Positions 1 through 6,918 of a DNA stretch of 22,076 nt are shown here, one piece after another. Within the stretch, counting starts at the first letter, position 1. Each line of letters opens with the position of its first letter. Source of the stretch: FEN-680 sp036845225 (lineage in GTDB: Bacteria > Actinomycetota > Geothermincolia > Fen-727 > Anoxymicrobiaceae). Under the pieces are notes generated by a model. It saw only the letters and a list, made by a program, of their open reading frames with translations, searched no databases and had not been told where the DNA came from. The position numbers and the translations under genes were made by a program. The DNA is taken from positions 1-22,076 of the forward strand of contig DAIUEJ010000042.1 in NCBI GenBank assembly GCA_036845225.1. Reading direction: 5' to 3'.

Positions 1-71
1 CGATGTAGTGAACCAGCACATCTCCTTTCAACAGCAAGAAAAAAGGACGATAATTACAGGGGGTGAGGAAA

Positions 72-215
72 ATGCTGGCACTATGGATCATAGTGATAGT
101 CCTTGTCGCTGGTATTGTAAGTCTGGCCCTCTTTCTGGCCCTCTGGGGATGCGTGGCGCTGGGAATGTCGTGTGAGGACTACCTGCACCACCATCACCTG
201 ATCCACCACCACTAG
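72..215 (+). CDS. 47-aa single-pass membrane peptide with histidine-rich tail
   Basis: This small gene starts at an ATG preceded by a purine-rich ribosome site (GGGGGTGAGG, about 4 bases before the start) and ends at TAG. Residues 2-31 are almost entirely hydrophobic (Leu, Ile, Val, Ala with two Trp), which predicts one transmembrane helix with the N-terminus buried in it. The tail has a Cys, an acidic pair (Glu-Asp) and then two histidine clusters, HHHH and HHH, separated by Leu-Ile. I do not recognise the family. A membrane peptide with a His-rich end could bind a divalent metal, but that is inference. The ribosome site and clean amino-acid pattern favour a real gene; its shortness keeps confidence moderate. 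The next gene, an aldo/keto reductase, lies about 140 bases downstream on the same strand. Confidence 0.5.
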   Translation: MLALWIIVIVLVAGIVSLALFLALWGCVALGMSCEDYLHHHHLIHHH

Positions 216-292
216 CACGCTTCCGGCTCAATGCCTGTTGGCCTGTCCCGCACAGCGGTATCATGGATGTCGCTGTCCTCGTGCTATCTCAG

Positions 293-321
293 TTCTCCAG
301 GACAGCGGGCACTGGTACAAT
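293..321 (+). promoter_or_regulatory. Candidate sigma-A-type promoter for the aldo/keto reductase
   Basis: A TACAAT -10 box at 316-321 lies 17 bases after a weak -35 box, TTCTCC at 293-298. Transcription would begin near 328, about 30 bases before the ATG at 358. The -10 is good and the -35 is poor. Confidence 0.33.
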
Positions 322-357
322 CCTGTGGACACAGGGTCGGCCTGAAGGGAGTCGGAG

Positions 358-1362
358 ATGAGCAACTCGTCAGAGAGCGTCAAGAAGCGGCGCCTTGGCC
401 GCACCGACATCGAGATCACCCCGATCGGGCTGGGCACCTGGCAGTTCGCCGAGGGCAAAGGCTTTGACCGCTTCGTGTATGAGGGCCTCCCGGCCGATGT
501 GACGAACGACATCGTCAAGACGGCGTTCGATGGCGGCATCAACTGGTTCGACACCGCCGAGGCGTACGGGTGGGGCCGTTCGGAGCGCTGCCTGGCGCGC
601 GCACTGGCGGCTGCGGGAATACCGGATGACGACGTTGTTGTGGCGACCAAGTGGTTTCCGGTCATGAGGACGGCGGAGTCGATAGGGAAGACGATCATCA
701 AGCGGAGGAAATGCCTGCAGCCGTACGGAATCGACCTCTACCAGATACACCAGCCGGTGGCGTTCGCGTCGGTGGAAGCCCAGATGAACGCCATGGCAGA
801 CCTGGTCGGGCTCGGCCTGATACGCTCGGTCGGCGTCAGCAACTTCAAGGAAGGCTGGATGCGCCGCGCTCACGCCGCCCTCGACAGCCGGGGGTTGCCG
901 CTCGCCTCGAACCAGGTCAAGGTCAGCCTGCTCAACCGTGGCATAGAGACGAACGGCATCCTCAACGCGGCGCAGGAACTGGGGATGACCATCATCGCGT
1001 GGTCGCCCCTGGAGATGGGCGTGCTCACGGGCAAGTTCCACAAGGACCCCGCCCTGCTGAAGAGCCGTCCGTTCGGGCGCAGGATGGTCATGCGCGTGCA
1101 GATGGCGAGAAGCGCGGGGCTCATCGACGCGCTCGACGAGATCGGAGCCGCCAACGGAGTATCGGCCGCGGTCGTGGCGCTGAGCTGGCTCGTGAACTTC
1201 TACGGCGACACCGTGGTCGCGATCCCCGGGGCCACCAAGGCCAGCCAGGCGGAGCAGAACGTGATGGCCAACGAGTTGAAACTCACGGAGAAAGAGATGT
1301 CCCGAATTGACGAACTGTCGAAGAAGTTCCGCAGCCGGATTCCTTTCGGCTCGAGCGATTGA
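358..1362 (+). CDS. Aldo/keto reductase
   Basis: A cytoplasmic NAD(P)H-dependent oxidoreductase of the aldo/keto reductase (AKR) superfamily, a single TIM barrel of 334 aa, which is normal length. The catalytic tetrad is visible: Asp65 and Tyr70 in FDTAEAYGWGRSE, Lys98 in ATKWF, and His131 in LYQIHQP. The C-terminal nucleotide-binding signature is also present (AIPGATKASQAEQN). Members reduce aldehydes or ketones, or oxidise sugars and alcohols; the substrate cannot be read from the sequence. The ATG at 358 follows GGGAG with a six-base spacer. An alpha/beta hydrolase starts about 30 bases downstream, with an SDR-like start after that, so the three probably formed one transcription unit of small-molecule redox and hydrolysis enzymes. 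Confidence 0.93.
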   Translation: MSNSSESVKKRRLGRTDIEITPIGLGTWQFAEGKGFDRFVYEGLPADVTNDIVKTAFDGGINWFDTAEAYGWGRSERCLARALAAAGIPDDDVVVATKWFPVMRTAESIGKTIIKRRKCLQPYGIDLYQIHQPVAFASVEAQMNAMADLVGLGLIRSVGVSNFKEGWMRRAHAALDSRGLPLASNQVKVSLLNRGIETNGILNAAQELGMTIIAWSPLEMGVLTGKFHKDPALLKSRPFGRRMVMRVQMARSAGLIDALDEIGAANGVSAAVVALSWLVNFYGDTVVAIPGATKASQAEQNVMANELKLTEKEMSRIDELSKKFRSRIPFGSSD

Positions 1363-1391
1363 GTGCGTTTCACCCGCAGAGCCCCGGTGAG

Positions 1392-2272
1392 ATGAAAGAG
1401 ATCGATTCGGATTTCACCAGCCAGGGGACCAGGTGCGCCGCCACGCTGTACCTTCCTGAAGGGGAGAAGCCTCCGGTGGTCGTCATGGCCACGGCTTTGC
1501 CGCGGAACGTTCTTTCCGGCTGCCCGCTTTCGCCCGGAGGTTCGCGGGCAGGGGACTGGCGGTCCTCCTCTTCGACTACCGCAATTTCGGCGGTAGCGAC
1601 GGAGAGCCGCGAAACCTCGTGAGCCCGCGAAGGCACCTCCAGGACTGGGCCGCAGCAATCGCGCATGCTCGCAGCCTGGGCGTTGTCGATTCCGAGAGGG
1701 TGGCGCTCTGGGGCACTTCCTTCAGCGGCGGGCACGTCCTGGTCTCGGCCGCGAAGGACAACGGGGTCTCGGCAGTCGTTGCACAGGTCCCGTTCGTCGA
1801 CGGCATGGCGATCGCCAGGAATTGCCCCAGGGAGTATTTGAGGGAAGGCGCCGCGCACGCACTGCGCGACCTGGTGAGGGCCGCGGGCGGCATGGCGCCA
1901 CACTATGTACCGGTGGTATCCGAACCGGGCACCTTCGGCTTGATGAACGCCCCGGACTCCCTCGCCGGTTACATGGCGCTTGTTCCCGACGGAAGTACCT
2001 GGGAGAACAAGGCCCCGGCAAGGATCGGGCTCGCTCTGCCGCTGTACCGGCCGAGCCGCTACGCCATCCGCATCAAGTGCCCGGTGTTGATCGTGGCCGC
2101 GGAAAAAGACTCGCTGATACCGCTGAGCTCGGTTGCCAGGACGGCAAAACGCATCAGGGACTGCAAGTTTATCCGGCTGCCGGTCGGGCACTTCGATGTC
2201 TACGTCGGAGAGGAGTTCGAGCGGGTCGTGGAGCTGGAAGGCGGCTTCCTCGCGGAGCACCTGGGCCTTTGA
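1392..2272 (+). CDS. Alpha/beta hydrolase, broken by a one-base deletion
   Basis: Two reading frames together make one alpha/beta hydrolase of about 293 aa. The first part (1392 to about 1490) reads MKEIDSDFTSQGTRCAATLY and continues to PPVVVMA. Dropping back one base at 1490 continues as HGFAAERSFRLPAFARR, LAVLLFDYRNFGGSDGEP and on to the stop at 2272. The break falls inside the oxyanion HG motif and is explained by one missing C after 1490. Catalytic elements are otherwise present: the nucleophile Ser in WGTSFSGG, the acid Asp in VLIVAAEKDSLIP, and His in LPVGHFDVY. The family resembles the FrsA/dipeptidyl-peptidase-type hydrolases of unknown substrate. Near-perfect preservation after the break suggests a sequencing or assembly error rather than old decay. 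The start is uncertain: a TTG at 1359 is also in frame. Confidence 0.85.
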
Positions 2273-2279
2273 TGGATAA

Positions 2280-2334
2280 ACAGGAAGAAACATCGAGCCT
2301 CGGGAGGAAAGATTGAAAGACGTCACCGACAAGA
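2280..2334 (+). repeat. Left copy of a 55-bp duplication flanking the N gap
   Basis: This stretch is identical, base for base, to 2435-2489 on the other side of the N run. Both copies carry the ribosome site GGGAGGAAAGA and the first codons of an SDR-like gene. The likely cause is two contigs with overlapping ends joined by a placeholder. Confidence 0.95.
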
Positions 2335-2434
2335 NNNNNNNNNNNNNNNNNNNNNNNNNNNNNNNNNNNNNNNNNNNNNNNNNNNNNNNNNNNNNNNNNN
2401 NNNNNNNNNNNNNNNNNNNNNNNNNNNNNNNNNN
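2335..2434. other. Scaffold gap of exactly 100 Ns
   Basis: Exactly 100 undetermined bases, the usual placeholder for a gap of unknown size. Because both flanks end in the same 55 bases, the true gap may be an overlap of 55 bp rather than missing sequence. Alternatively, the 55-mer occurs twice in the genome and a whole gene is missing here. Confidence 0.97.
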
Positions 2435-2489
2435 ACAGGAAGAAACATCGAGCCTCGGGAGGAAAGATTGAAAGACGTCACCGACAAGA
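2435..2489 (+). repeat. Right copy of the 55-bp duplication
   Basis: Identical to 2280-2334. It continues directly into unique sequence at 2490, so this copy is the start of the next contig. Confidence 0.95.
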
Positions 2490-2545
2490 CCGTCCTCGTT
2501 GAGCGACGCGATGAAGGACTGGAGAGGCCACGGCGAGAGGTGTGA
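2468..2545 (+). pseudogene. Truncated start of a short-chain dehydrogenase-like gene
   Basis: A TTG codon follows an excellent ribosome site (GGGAGGAAAGA). It opens a frame reading LKDVTDKTVLV, the usual opening of a short-chain dehydrogenase/reductase just before the TGxxxGIG nucleotide loop. That loop never appears: after Val11 the frame becomes ERRDEGLERPRREV and stops at 25 codons. The gene is therefore either internally deleted, or its body was lost when the two contigs were joined here. The position, 40 bases behind the hydrolase and in the same direction, fits the third gene of an operon. The SDR identity rests on only 11 residues, so it is tentative. Confidence 0.4.
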
Positions 2546-2573
2546 GCCCAGGCCCGATGACTGAGCGCGAGGG

Positions 2574-3542
2574 TCAGCGGGGCGTGTGGGGCTCCACGTG
2601 GATCTCGCCGTATTCCGTGCCCGTCAGGGGTATCAGTTTTTCCCTCACCTCGTCGGCAATCTCGTCGGCCTCCTCGATGTGAGTCCCCGGTTTGACGGTG
2701 ATATGCATGTCCACGTGGAGCGTGTTCGGGCCCACGTGCTCCGCCGTCAGACGGTGGACGCCCATCACCCTGGGCACCGATTTCGCCGCCTCCATCAGAG
2801 CGTCGAGCGTCTCGTCGTCGGGCGCCCTGCCTATCAGGAACTGGTAGTTCTCCCTGATCAGGTACACGGCGGCGAAGATTATCATCACGCCGACGATGAT
2901 CGAGCCGACCGCGTCCGCCCAGTCGTTGCCGTTGATGGCAAGCACGATCGCTATTATCGCGAGGATGTACACCACCGCGTCTCTGCCGAGCGAGACCAGT
3001 TGCGCCCGGGTGGTGGCCGCGTCACTGTGCTCGCGCGCGATGACGATGATCGGCACCGCGACTATCACCATCCCTATCGCGGTAATCAGGATAGCGATGC
3101 CGCCGTGATGGATGTGGCCCGGCGGGTGGAGCAGCCCTGCGATGCCGCGGCGTATCGTCTCCACGCTGAAGAAAGCGATGAGGATGGTGGCGGACATGAT
3201 GGCGGCGACGTTCTGGGCGCGCTCGTGCCCGAAGTGGTGCTCCTCATCGGGCGGTTTCGCCGACATGTAGGTCACGAACAGCAGCGCCGACGAGATCAGC
3301 ACGTCGCTTAGCGTCTCGAACGACTGGGCGAACAGTACCAGCAGGTGAGTGCTGAAGTACCCTATGAGCTGGATGGCGAACAGCGACGCGTAGCAGGCGA
3401 GGGCAAATGTGAGCCCGCGCGCTCCGGACACGCCCTTCCTGTCCGTCCTGCTTATGCCGGTCTCCAATCGACCCCCCGCTCCTGCCTGCCTCAGGCCCCG
3501 CTGTTCTATTTGAGTCCGCTTGTCACAGGTGGACTTCCCCAA
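2574..3542 (-). CDS. Cation diffusion facilitator (CDF) family transporter
   Basis: An inner-membrane metal/proton antiporter-like protein of up to 322 aa. After a polar N-terminus of about 40 residues come six predicted membrane helices (about 44-235) and then a cytoplasmic ferredoxin-like domain (about 240-320: VMGVHRLTAEHVGPNTLHVD). The loop HHFGHERAQNVAA matches the HxxGHxxAE region of CDF proteins. The metal-site motifs are unusual. TM2 has Glu76-x3-Asp80 (FETLSD) and TM5 has Ser184-x3-Asp188 (SLGRD), where zinc and iron exporters have D/HxxxD and HxxxD. The substrate is therefore unclear. The long frame begins at a TTG overlapping the stop of the upstream gene by 20 bases; an internal TTG (residue 26, after GGGGGG) or GTG (residue 38) may be the real start. 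Confidence 0.88.
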   Translation of the reverse strand: MGKSTCDKRTQIEQRGLRQAGAGGRLETGISRTDRKGVSGARGLTFALACYASLFAIQLIGYFSTHLLVLFAQSFETLSDVLISSALLFVTYMSAKPPDEEHHFGHERAQNVAAIMSATILIAFFSVETIRRGIAGLLHPPGHIHHGGIAILITAIGMVIVAVPIIVIAREHSDAATTRAQLVSLGRDAVVYILAIIAIVLAINGNDWADAVGSIIVGVMIIFAAVYLIRENYQFLIGRAPDDETLDALMEAAKSVPRVMGVHRLTAEHVGPNTLHVDMHITVKPGTHIEEADEIADEVREKLIPLTGTEYGEIHVEPHTPR

Positions 3543-4714
3543 AACTCAACCCATCCCTCGCAGACGCTTCCACCGCGGAGGCGAGCAACTGGACACCGCG
3601 CGCCAGCACCTTCCGTCGCGGCTTCTCACCGGCGCCGATCTGCACCAGCTCGACGATGTGGTACACGGGGGGCGCTAGCGGGTTCACAAGCCTGAACATA
3701 TTCATGACCATGTAGCAGCCGTTGCACCACGCGCAGGTGTGCGCCGCTCCCGTACCGCGCGATTGGATGGACCTGCGGGCGCCCGTCTTGACGACGTCCC
3801 TCAGGCGGTACCGCCCGAGGGACGCTCCCAGCCCGCAACACTCCGCTCGCATACCTGAGTTGTCGAACTCGGTCACGGTGAGGCCCAGGAGGCGCAGCAG
3901 GTCCCGGACGCTCTCGATCGCACCCGGCCCCAGCCCCGAAGCGTGGCACGGGTCCTGCACCGCGACCGCGCCAGTCATTCTCTTGACCGGCACGATCTCC
4001 CCGGACGCCAGTCGGCCGGCGAGCCAGTCCACCAGCCCCGTGACCTCGACGTCAAAGTCGACGCCCAGCAGCCTCGGGGCCAGGTTCTGCATCGTGTTCT
4101 GACATGCCGGACAGAAGGCGACGACTTTCTTCACGCCCAGCTCGCGGAAACGGAGCGCCAGTGAGGCCGCCTTCCGGCGCGCCTCTTCGATCAGGCCGAG
4201 GCGGAGGTAGTATTCACCGCAGCATTCGTCCGGGTCGCTGAATATCTCGATGTCGTCGAAGAGCCGCGCGTCGGCGATGTACGGGGTGAGGCGCTGGTTG
4301 CAGCCGAGAAACAGGACTTCCTCACCGGACGGCGGGCTCGACCACGACGCGAGGTCCTGCTTCTCTCGCGGCGAAAGCCACCTCTCGAGGCTTCGCCAGA
4401 TGTTCGGGCCTTCTCTCTGTGGCATCGCGTTGCAGAACACCCGGGGTATTCCTCTTTCGAGGTATCGCTCGTGGTACCGCTCGAGCAGCAGGCCGTACGG
4501 GCTCGCTCCGCTGGAACAGAAAGCGTCGCAGGACATACAGCCGGTGCAGCGGTCGAGCACTTCGCCGAGGTGTTCGCCAGCCGCCAGCGCTCTCACCATC
4601 CCGGGTGCCTCCTCGTGGTCCGCGCACCACGGGGCACCTGCTGAGGCATTCCCCGCAGAGTTCGCACCGCTCGCGCGAATATGGATGGAAAGGCATGGCT
4701 CTCTTGTTTGTCAT
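3523..4714 (-). CDS. (Fe-S)-binding oxidoreductase subunit (HdrD/GlpC/GlcF-like), frameshifted
   Basis: Two frames join into one protein of about 395 aa. The N-terminal piece, read from ATG 4714 (4750 is also possible), carries CELCGECLSRCPVV, the first CxxCxxCxxxCP [4Fe-4S] site. After a one-base slip near 4612-4630 the frame continues HEEAPGMVRALAAGEHLG and gives the second site, CTGCMSCDAFC. Two cysteine-rich CCG domains follow (FLGCNQR, DECCGEY, FCPACQNT; then QDPCHASG, AECCGLG, CAWCNGC). This is the architecture of the electron-transfer subunits of heterodisulfide reductase (HdrD), glycerol-3-phosphate dehydrogenase (GlpC), and lactate or glycolate dehydrogenases (LutA, GlcF). The redox partner is not adjacent; the FAD-linked oxidase at 10029-11672 is a possible but unproven one. 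The cation transporter lies immediately downstream. Confidence 0.87.
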
Positions 4715-4805
4715 CGCGTTAATCGTCCGCGGGCGCCTGGACTGCGGCATTCTTCCTTTTCCCGTGGAAGCCCTGAGTGCTTTGCAGACAGAAGCATACT
4801 ACGAA

Positions 4806-4997
4806 TCAAGCCCGGCTCTTCTTCTCTGGCGGTGAGAAACCGCCTTTTGCGAAGCCGACGAACTTTTCCTTGCGAAGACAGTACGGCCTGCCTTTCCCCG
4901 CCAAGTGATAGGCGTGGCACTCCTGGCACAGGCCGTGCCTCTCGCATTTCTTCTTCGTGCACGGGCAGTCTTCCCTGAAGGCGGGGACGCGATCCAT
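4806..4997 (-). CDS. Small cysteine-rich protein (DUF6485-like, probable metal-binding)
   Basis: A 63-aa protein with a compact cysteine pattern: Cys11, Cys13, Cys18, Cys24, Cys27-His28 and Cys40 (CPCTKKKCERHGLCQECHAYH, then GRPYC). From memory this resembles the short DUF6485 family, where the same CxC-x4-C-x5-C-x2-C spacing is kept; I could not check it. The spacing suggests a structural zinc or an Fe-S cluster. The ATG at 4997 follows GGAG with an eight-base spacer, which supports a real start, and the C-terminus is basic. It lies upstream of the Fe-S oxidoreductase on the same strand, about 90 bases from that gene's possible start at 4714. Confidence 0.68.
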   Translation of the reverse strand: MDRVPAFREDCPCTKKKCERHGLCQECHAYHLAGKGRPYCLRKEKFVGFAKGGFSPPEKKSRA

Positions 4998-5151
4998 GAG
5001 GTGTTCTCCACTTACTTCGAGCAGCGTTCACGCGTGACCGTCTGCATTCAACCAGGCCGCCCATAGATTAGTGCATCTGCGAGCGTACGGCTACAGGTTC
5101 TTCTTGAGCTAACGGCCGCGACGGGGCATGGTCAAACACAGGACAGAATGC

Positions 5152-6315
5152 TCAGCGGAACGTGTACTCGTAGCGCGTGCTGCGGAACCCGAAGATATCG
5201 CCGAGGGCTTTGCCCGACATGTTCTTGGTCCCCCCGGCACCGACGATGCGCGCCGTCTTGACCCTGCCTCCCGGGGTGCGGTTTGAAAGGTCGATCAACT
5301 TTATCTCGCCGACGCCGAGCCGGCTCGAAAGGTCCTTCGCCGAGATCTCTTTGGTCGTGCAGTAGCGGCTCGACTGCGAGCAGTAGCTGTCCGCCTTGCC
5401 CCTCAGGTACGGGATCGCGGGAGCCCCCCAGACGTCTTCGTTGTTTTCCGTATGGCCGCCGCAGGAGCCGCAGTAGGCGGCTATGATCGGCTGGTCACTG
5501 TAGAAGAGGGCCTGGCCCGAGGTGGCGTCGACGGCGTGGATGTTGTTGGGATTGGCGGCGAGGTTCTTGTTCTCGTCGAACGCCTGACAGCACTCTCCGC
5601 TCGAGCAGATGTCAAACCCCTGGGCGGCGTGCTTGCCTCGCGCTATGACCGAGAGAGTGTAGGCGCGCGCGGCCATGTAGAGCACCTTGAGGCCTTCCGG
5701 TGGGAAGTCCTCGGGTTCCTCGGCGAGGTGGTACAGGTAGTCTTTCGTCGGCAGGGTGCGGATTGCGCCGTCATGGCCCTTGACGCGGATCGGCCTGTTG
5801 TCATCGGTCTGTTGCACGGTGACGCCGGTGTAGTAGGCGTTGATTATCTGGAGCGCCGACTGCCCGGCGAGGGCGCGGTAGCGCACACCGTCCATGCAGA
5901 GGCCCACACCGTGCGCCCGCCCGTAGTCCTTGAAGACAAAGATAGCGCTTGGGCCCGGGACTTCGCTGCCGTTGCTCAAGGCCGGCGTCGATTCGTTCGT
6001 GACGCTGGTGCCCTGGACCGGCGCGGCCTGCGCCGCCACGGGAGCGCTCGCCGGGGCGGCCGCGGCCTGCAGGTCTTCCTTGGAAGGCTTGGGGCTCTCG
6101 TCTAGAACGGTCGCATTCCACTCGGGCTTGTAGGGGTGCTCGACCTTGGGCGGCCCCTTATCAGCGATGGCTATCTGGACGACCAGGAATATCAGGCCGA
6201 ACAGGATGAACAGCATCGGGAAACCCCACACGGGCAGGGCTTTCTTGAACCTCGCGAACACATCGCTCGCGAGGTTGCCGGCTCTAAGTTTCAAGTCCCT
6301 CAGTATGAACAGCAA
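5152..6315 (-). CDS. Membrane-anchored SpoIID/LytB-domain protein
   Basis: A 387-aa protein with a basic N-terminus, one transmembrane helix (about 30-51) and an Ala/Pro-rich linker (about 75-120), so the body lies outside the membrane. Residues about 188-300 form a SpoIID/LytB domain: LPTKDYLYHLAEEPEDFPPEGLK followed by YMAARAYTLSVIAR, with Glu199/Glu200 at the expected lytic-transglycosylase glutamate. It ends in the typical YCGSCGGHTENNEDVWG. A segment like the family's GHGVGMSQYG...ILxxYYTG motif precedes the core (about 131-164, RAHGVGLCMDG and IINAYYTGV), an order I associate with actinobacterial members. It has unusually many cysteines (CSSGECC, CGSC, SYCSQSSRYC), suggesting disulfides. 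The start is TTG after GGTGA. It probably cleaves or remodels peptidoglycan; sporulation is not implied. Confidence 0.86.
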   Translation of the reverse strand: MLFILRDLKLRAGNLASDVFARFKKALPVWGFPMLFILFGLIFLVVQIAIADKGPPKVEHPYKPEWNATVLDESPKPSKEDLQAAAAPASAPVAAQAAPVQGTSVTNESTPALSNGSEVPGPSAIFVFKDYGRAHGVGLCMDGVRYRALAGQSALQIINAYYTGVTVQQTDDNRPIRVKGHDGAIRTLPTKDYLYHLAEEPEDFPPEGLKVLYMAARAYTLSVIARGKHAAQGFDICSSGECCQAFDENKNLAANPNNIHAVDATSGQALFYSDQPIIAAYCGSCGGHTENNEDVWGAPAIPYLRGKADSYCSQSSRYCTTKEISAKDLSSRLGVGEIKLIDLSNRTPGGRVKTARIVGAGGTKNMSGKALGDIFGFRSTRYEYTFR

Positions 6316-6496
6316 TGCTCTTCACCCTGGTGCATAAGACGCCCTGCTTCCATCGGGAGTTCGTCCGACGCGCCGCAGACGACCGGTGCGCCCGGCCTTC
6401 TGTAATAGAAATGGTTTCCTGGAAGATTATACCAGCGAAAGAGCGCCGGTTCCTTTATGGTGCGCTTGAACCACGTGACGGGTCAGGGCCGCGCCC

Positions 6497-6513
6497 CTCC
6501 GGCAAGCCGCCGG
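6497..6513. other. GC-rich hairpin between tautomerase and SpoIID-like genes
   Basis: The stretch around here reads TCCGGC-AAGCC-GCCGGA, a 6-bp stem with a 5-base loop, in the roughly 260-base gap between the two minus-strand genes. There is no T tract on either side, so it is not a clear terminator. I see no other gene in 6316-6573. Coordinates may be off by a few bases. Confidence 0.3.
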
Positions 6514-6573
6514 AAGGGCGAGCGGGCTGTCGACTCAGCAGGGAGTATTCTCTGCTTCTCGGTCGAACGCTCT

Positions 6574-6777
6574 TCAGTCTTCTTTGATCACCGCGCGGTC
6601 GTCGCAGACCATCCTGCCGGCGACGCAGACGTTCTCCGGCGGGTTCTCTCTCACGACAACCACGATGGCCTGGATCGGGACGCCGTATACGCGCCGCGCC
6701 GTCTCCGACATCTCCATGGCAATCTCGCGCTTCTGCTCGGGGCTGAGGGGTGGACCTTCGATATAAACGTTGGGCAT
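6574..6777 (-). CDS. 4-oxalocrotonate tautomerase family protein
   Basis: A 67-aa protein of the 4-oxalocrotonate tautomerase superfamily. These small beta-alpha-beta proteins use the amino group of Pro1, exposed after removal of Met, to tautomerise or dehalogenate keto acids, usually as hexamers. The start at 6777 gives MPNVYIEGPPLSPEQKREI, placing Pro directly after Met. A longer frame from 6792 would bury that Pro and is rejected. A perfect ribosome site, AAGGAGG, sits just before this ATG. PENVCVAG matches the usual C-terminal region of the family. It lies 141 bases downstream of the acyl-CoA synthetase alpha-type gene on the same strand, so the two may be co-transcribed; the substrate is unknown. 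Confidence 0.9.
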   Translation of the reverse strand: MPNVYIEGPPLSPEQKREIAMEMSETARRVYGVPIQAIVVVVRENPPENVCVAGRMVCDDRAVIKED

Positions 6778-6848
6778 TGTTCCTCCTTTCATCGTCGGGG
6801 ACTATTTCGCCGGGAAGCATACCAATCCCCCTCGAATCACCCTTCTCC

Positions 6849-6878
6849 TGCAAAATAGGGGTCAAACCTTTTTTTGCA
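6849..6878 (+). repeat. Core-and-arm hairpin element, copy A
   Basis: Arms TGCAAAA and TTTTGCA enclose the core GGGGTCAAACC. This is one of six loci in the window with the same plan. It lies 40 bases beyond the stop of the minus-strand gene at 6919-8493. It might act as a terminator, but it carries the shared core. Confidence 0.7.
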
Positions 6879-6918
6879 CGTGCGGAACTGTGCGAGCAGG
6901 GAACGCCTGCGAGAAATG

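Noticed and set aside
191..215. His-rich tail as a cloning-tag or vector contaminant
   Set aside because: The His clusters are interrupted by Leu-Ile, codons alternate CAC and CAT, and no vector sequence flanks them.
1485..1495. Programmed frameshifting to join the hydrolase halves
   Set aside because: No slippery heptamer, stop codon at the shift, or stimulating structure is visible. A missing base in the data is simpler.
2571..2583. GGGTCAGCGGGGC at the stop of the CDF gene as another hairpin element
   Set aside because: The core half is present but there are no inverted arms around it. GGGTCAG includes the gene's own stop codon.
6474..6492. GGGTCAGGGCC downstream of the tautomerase gene as another hairpin element
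   Set aside because: No pairing arms flank the core. It could be a decayed copy, but this cannot be supported.
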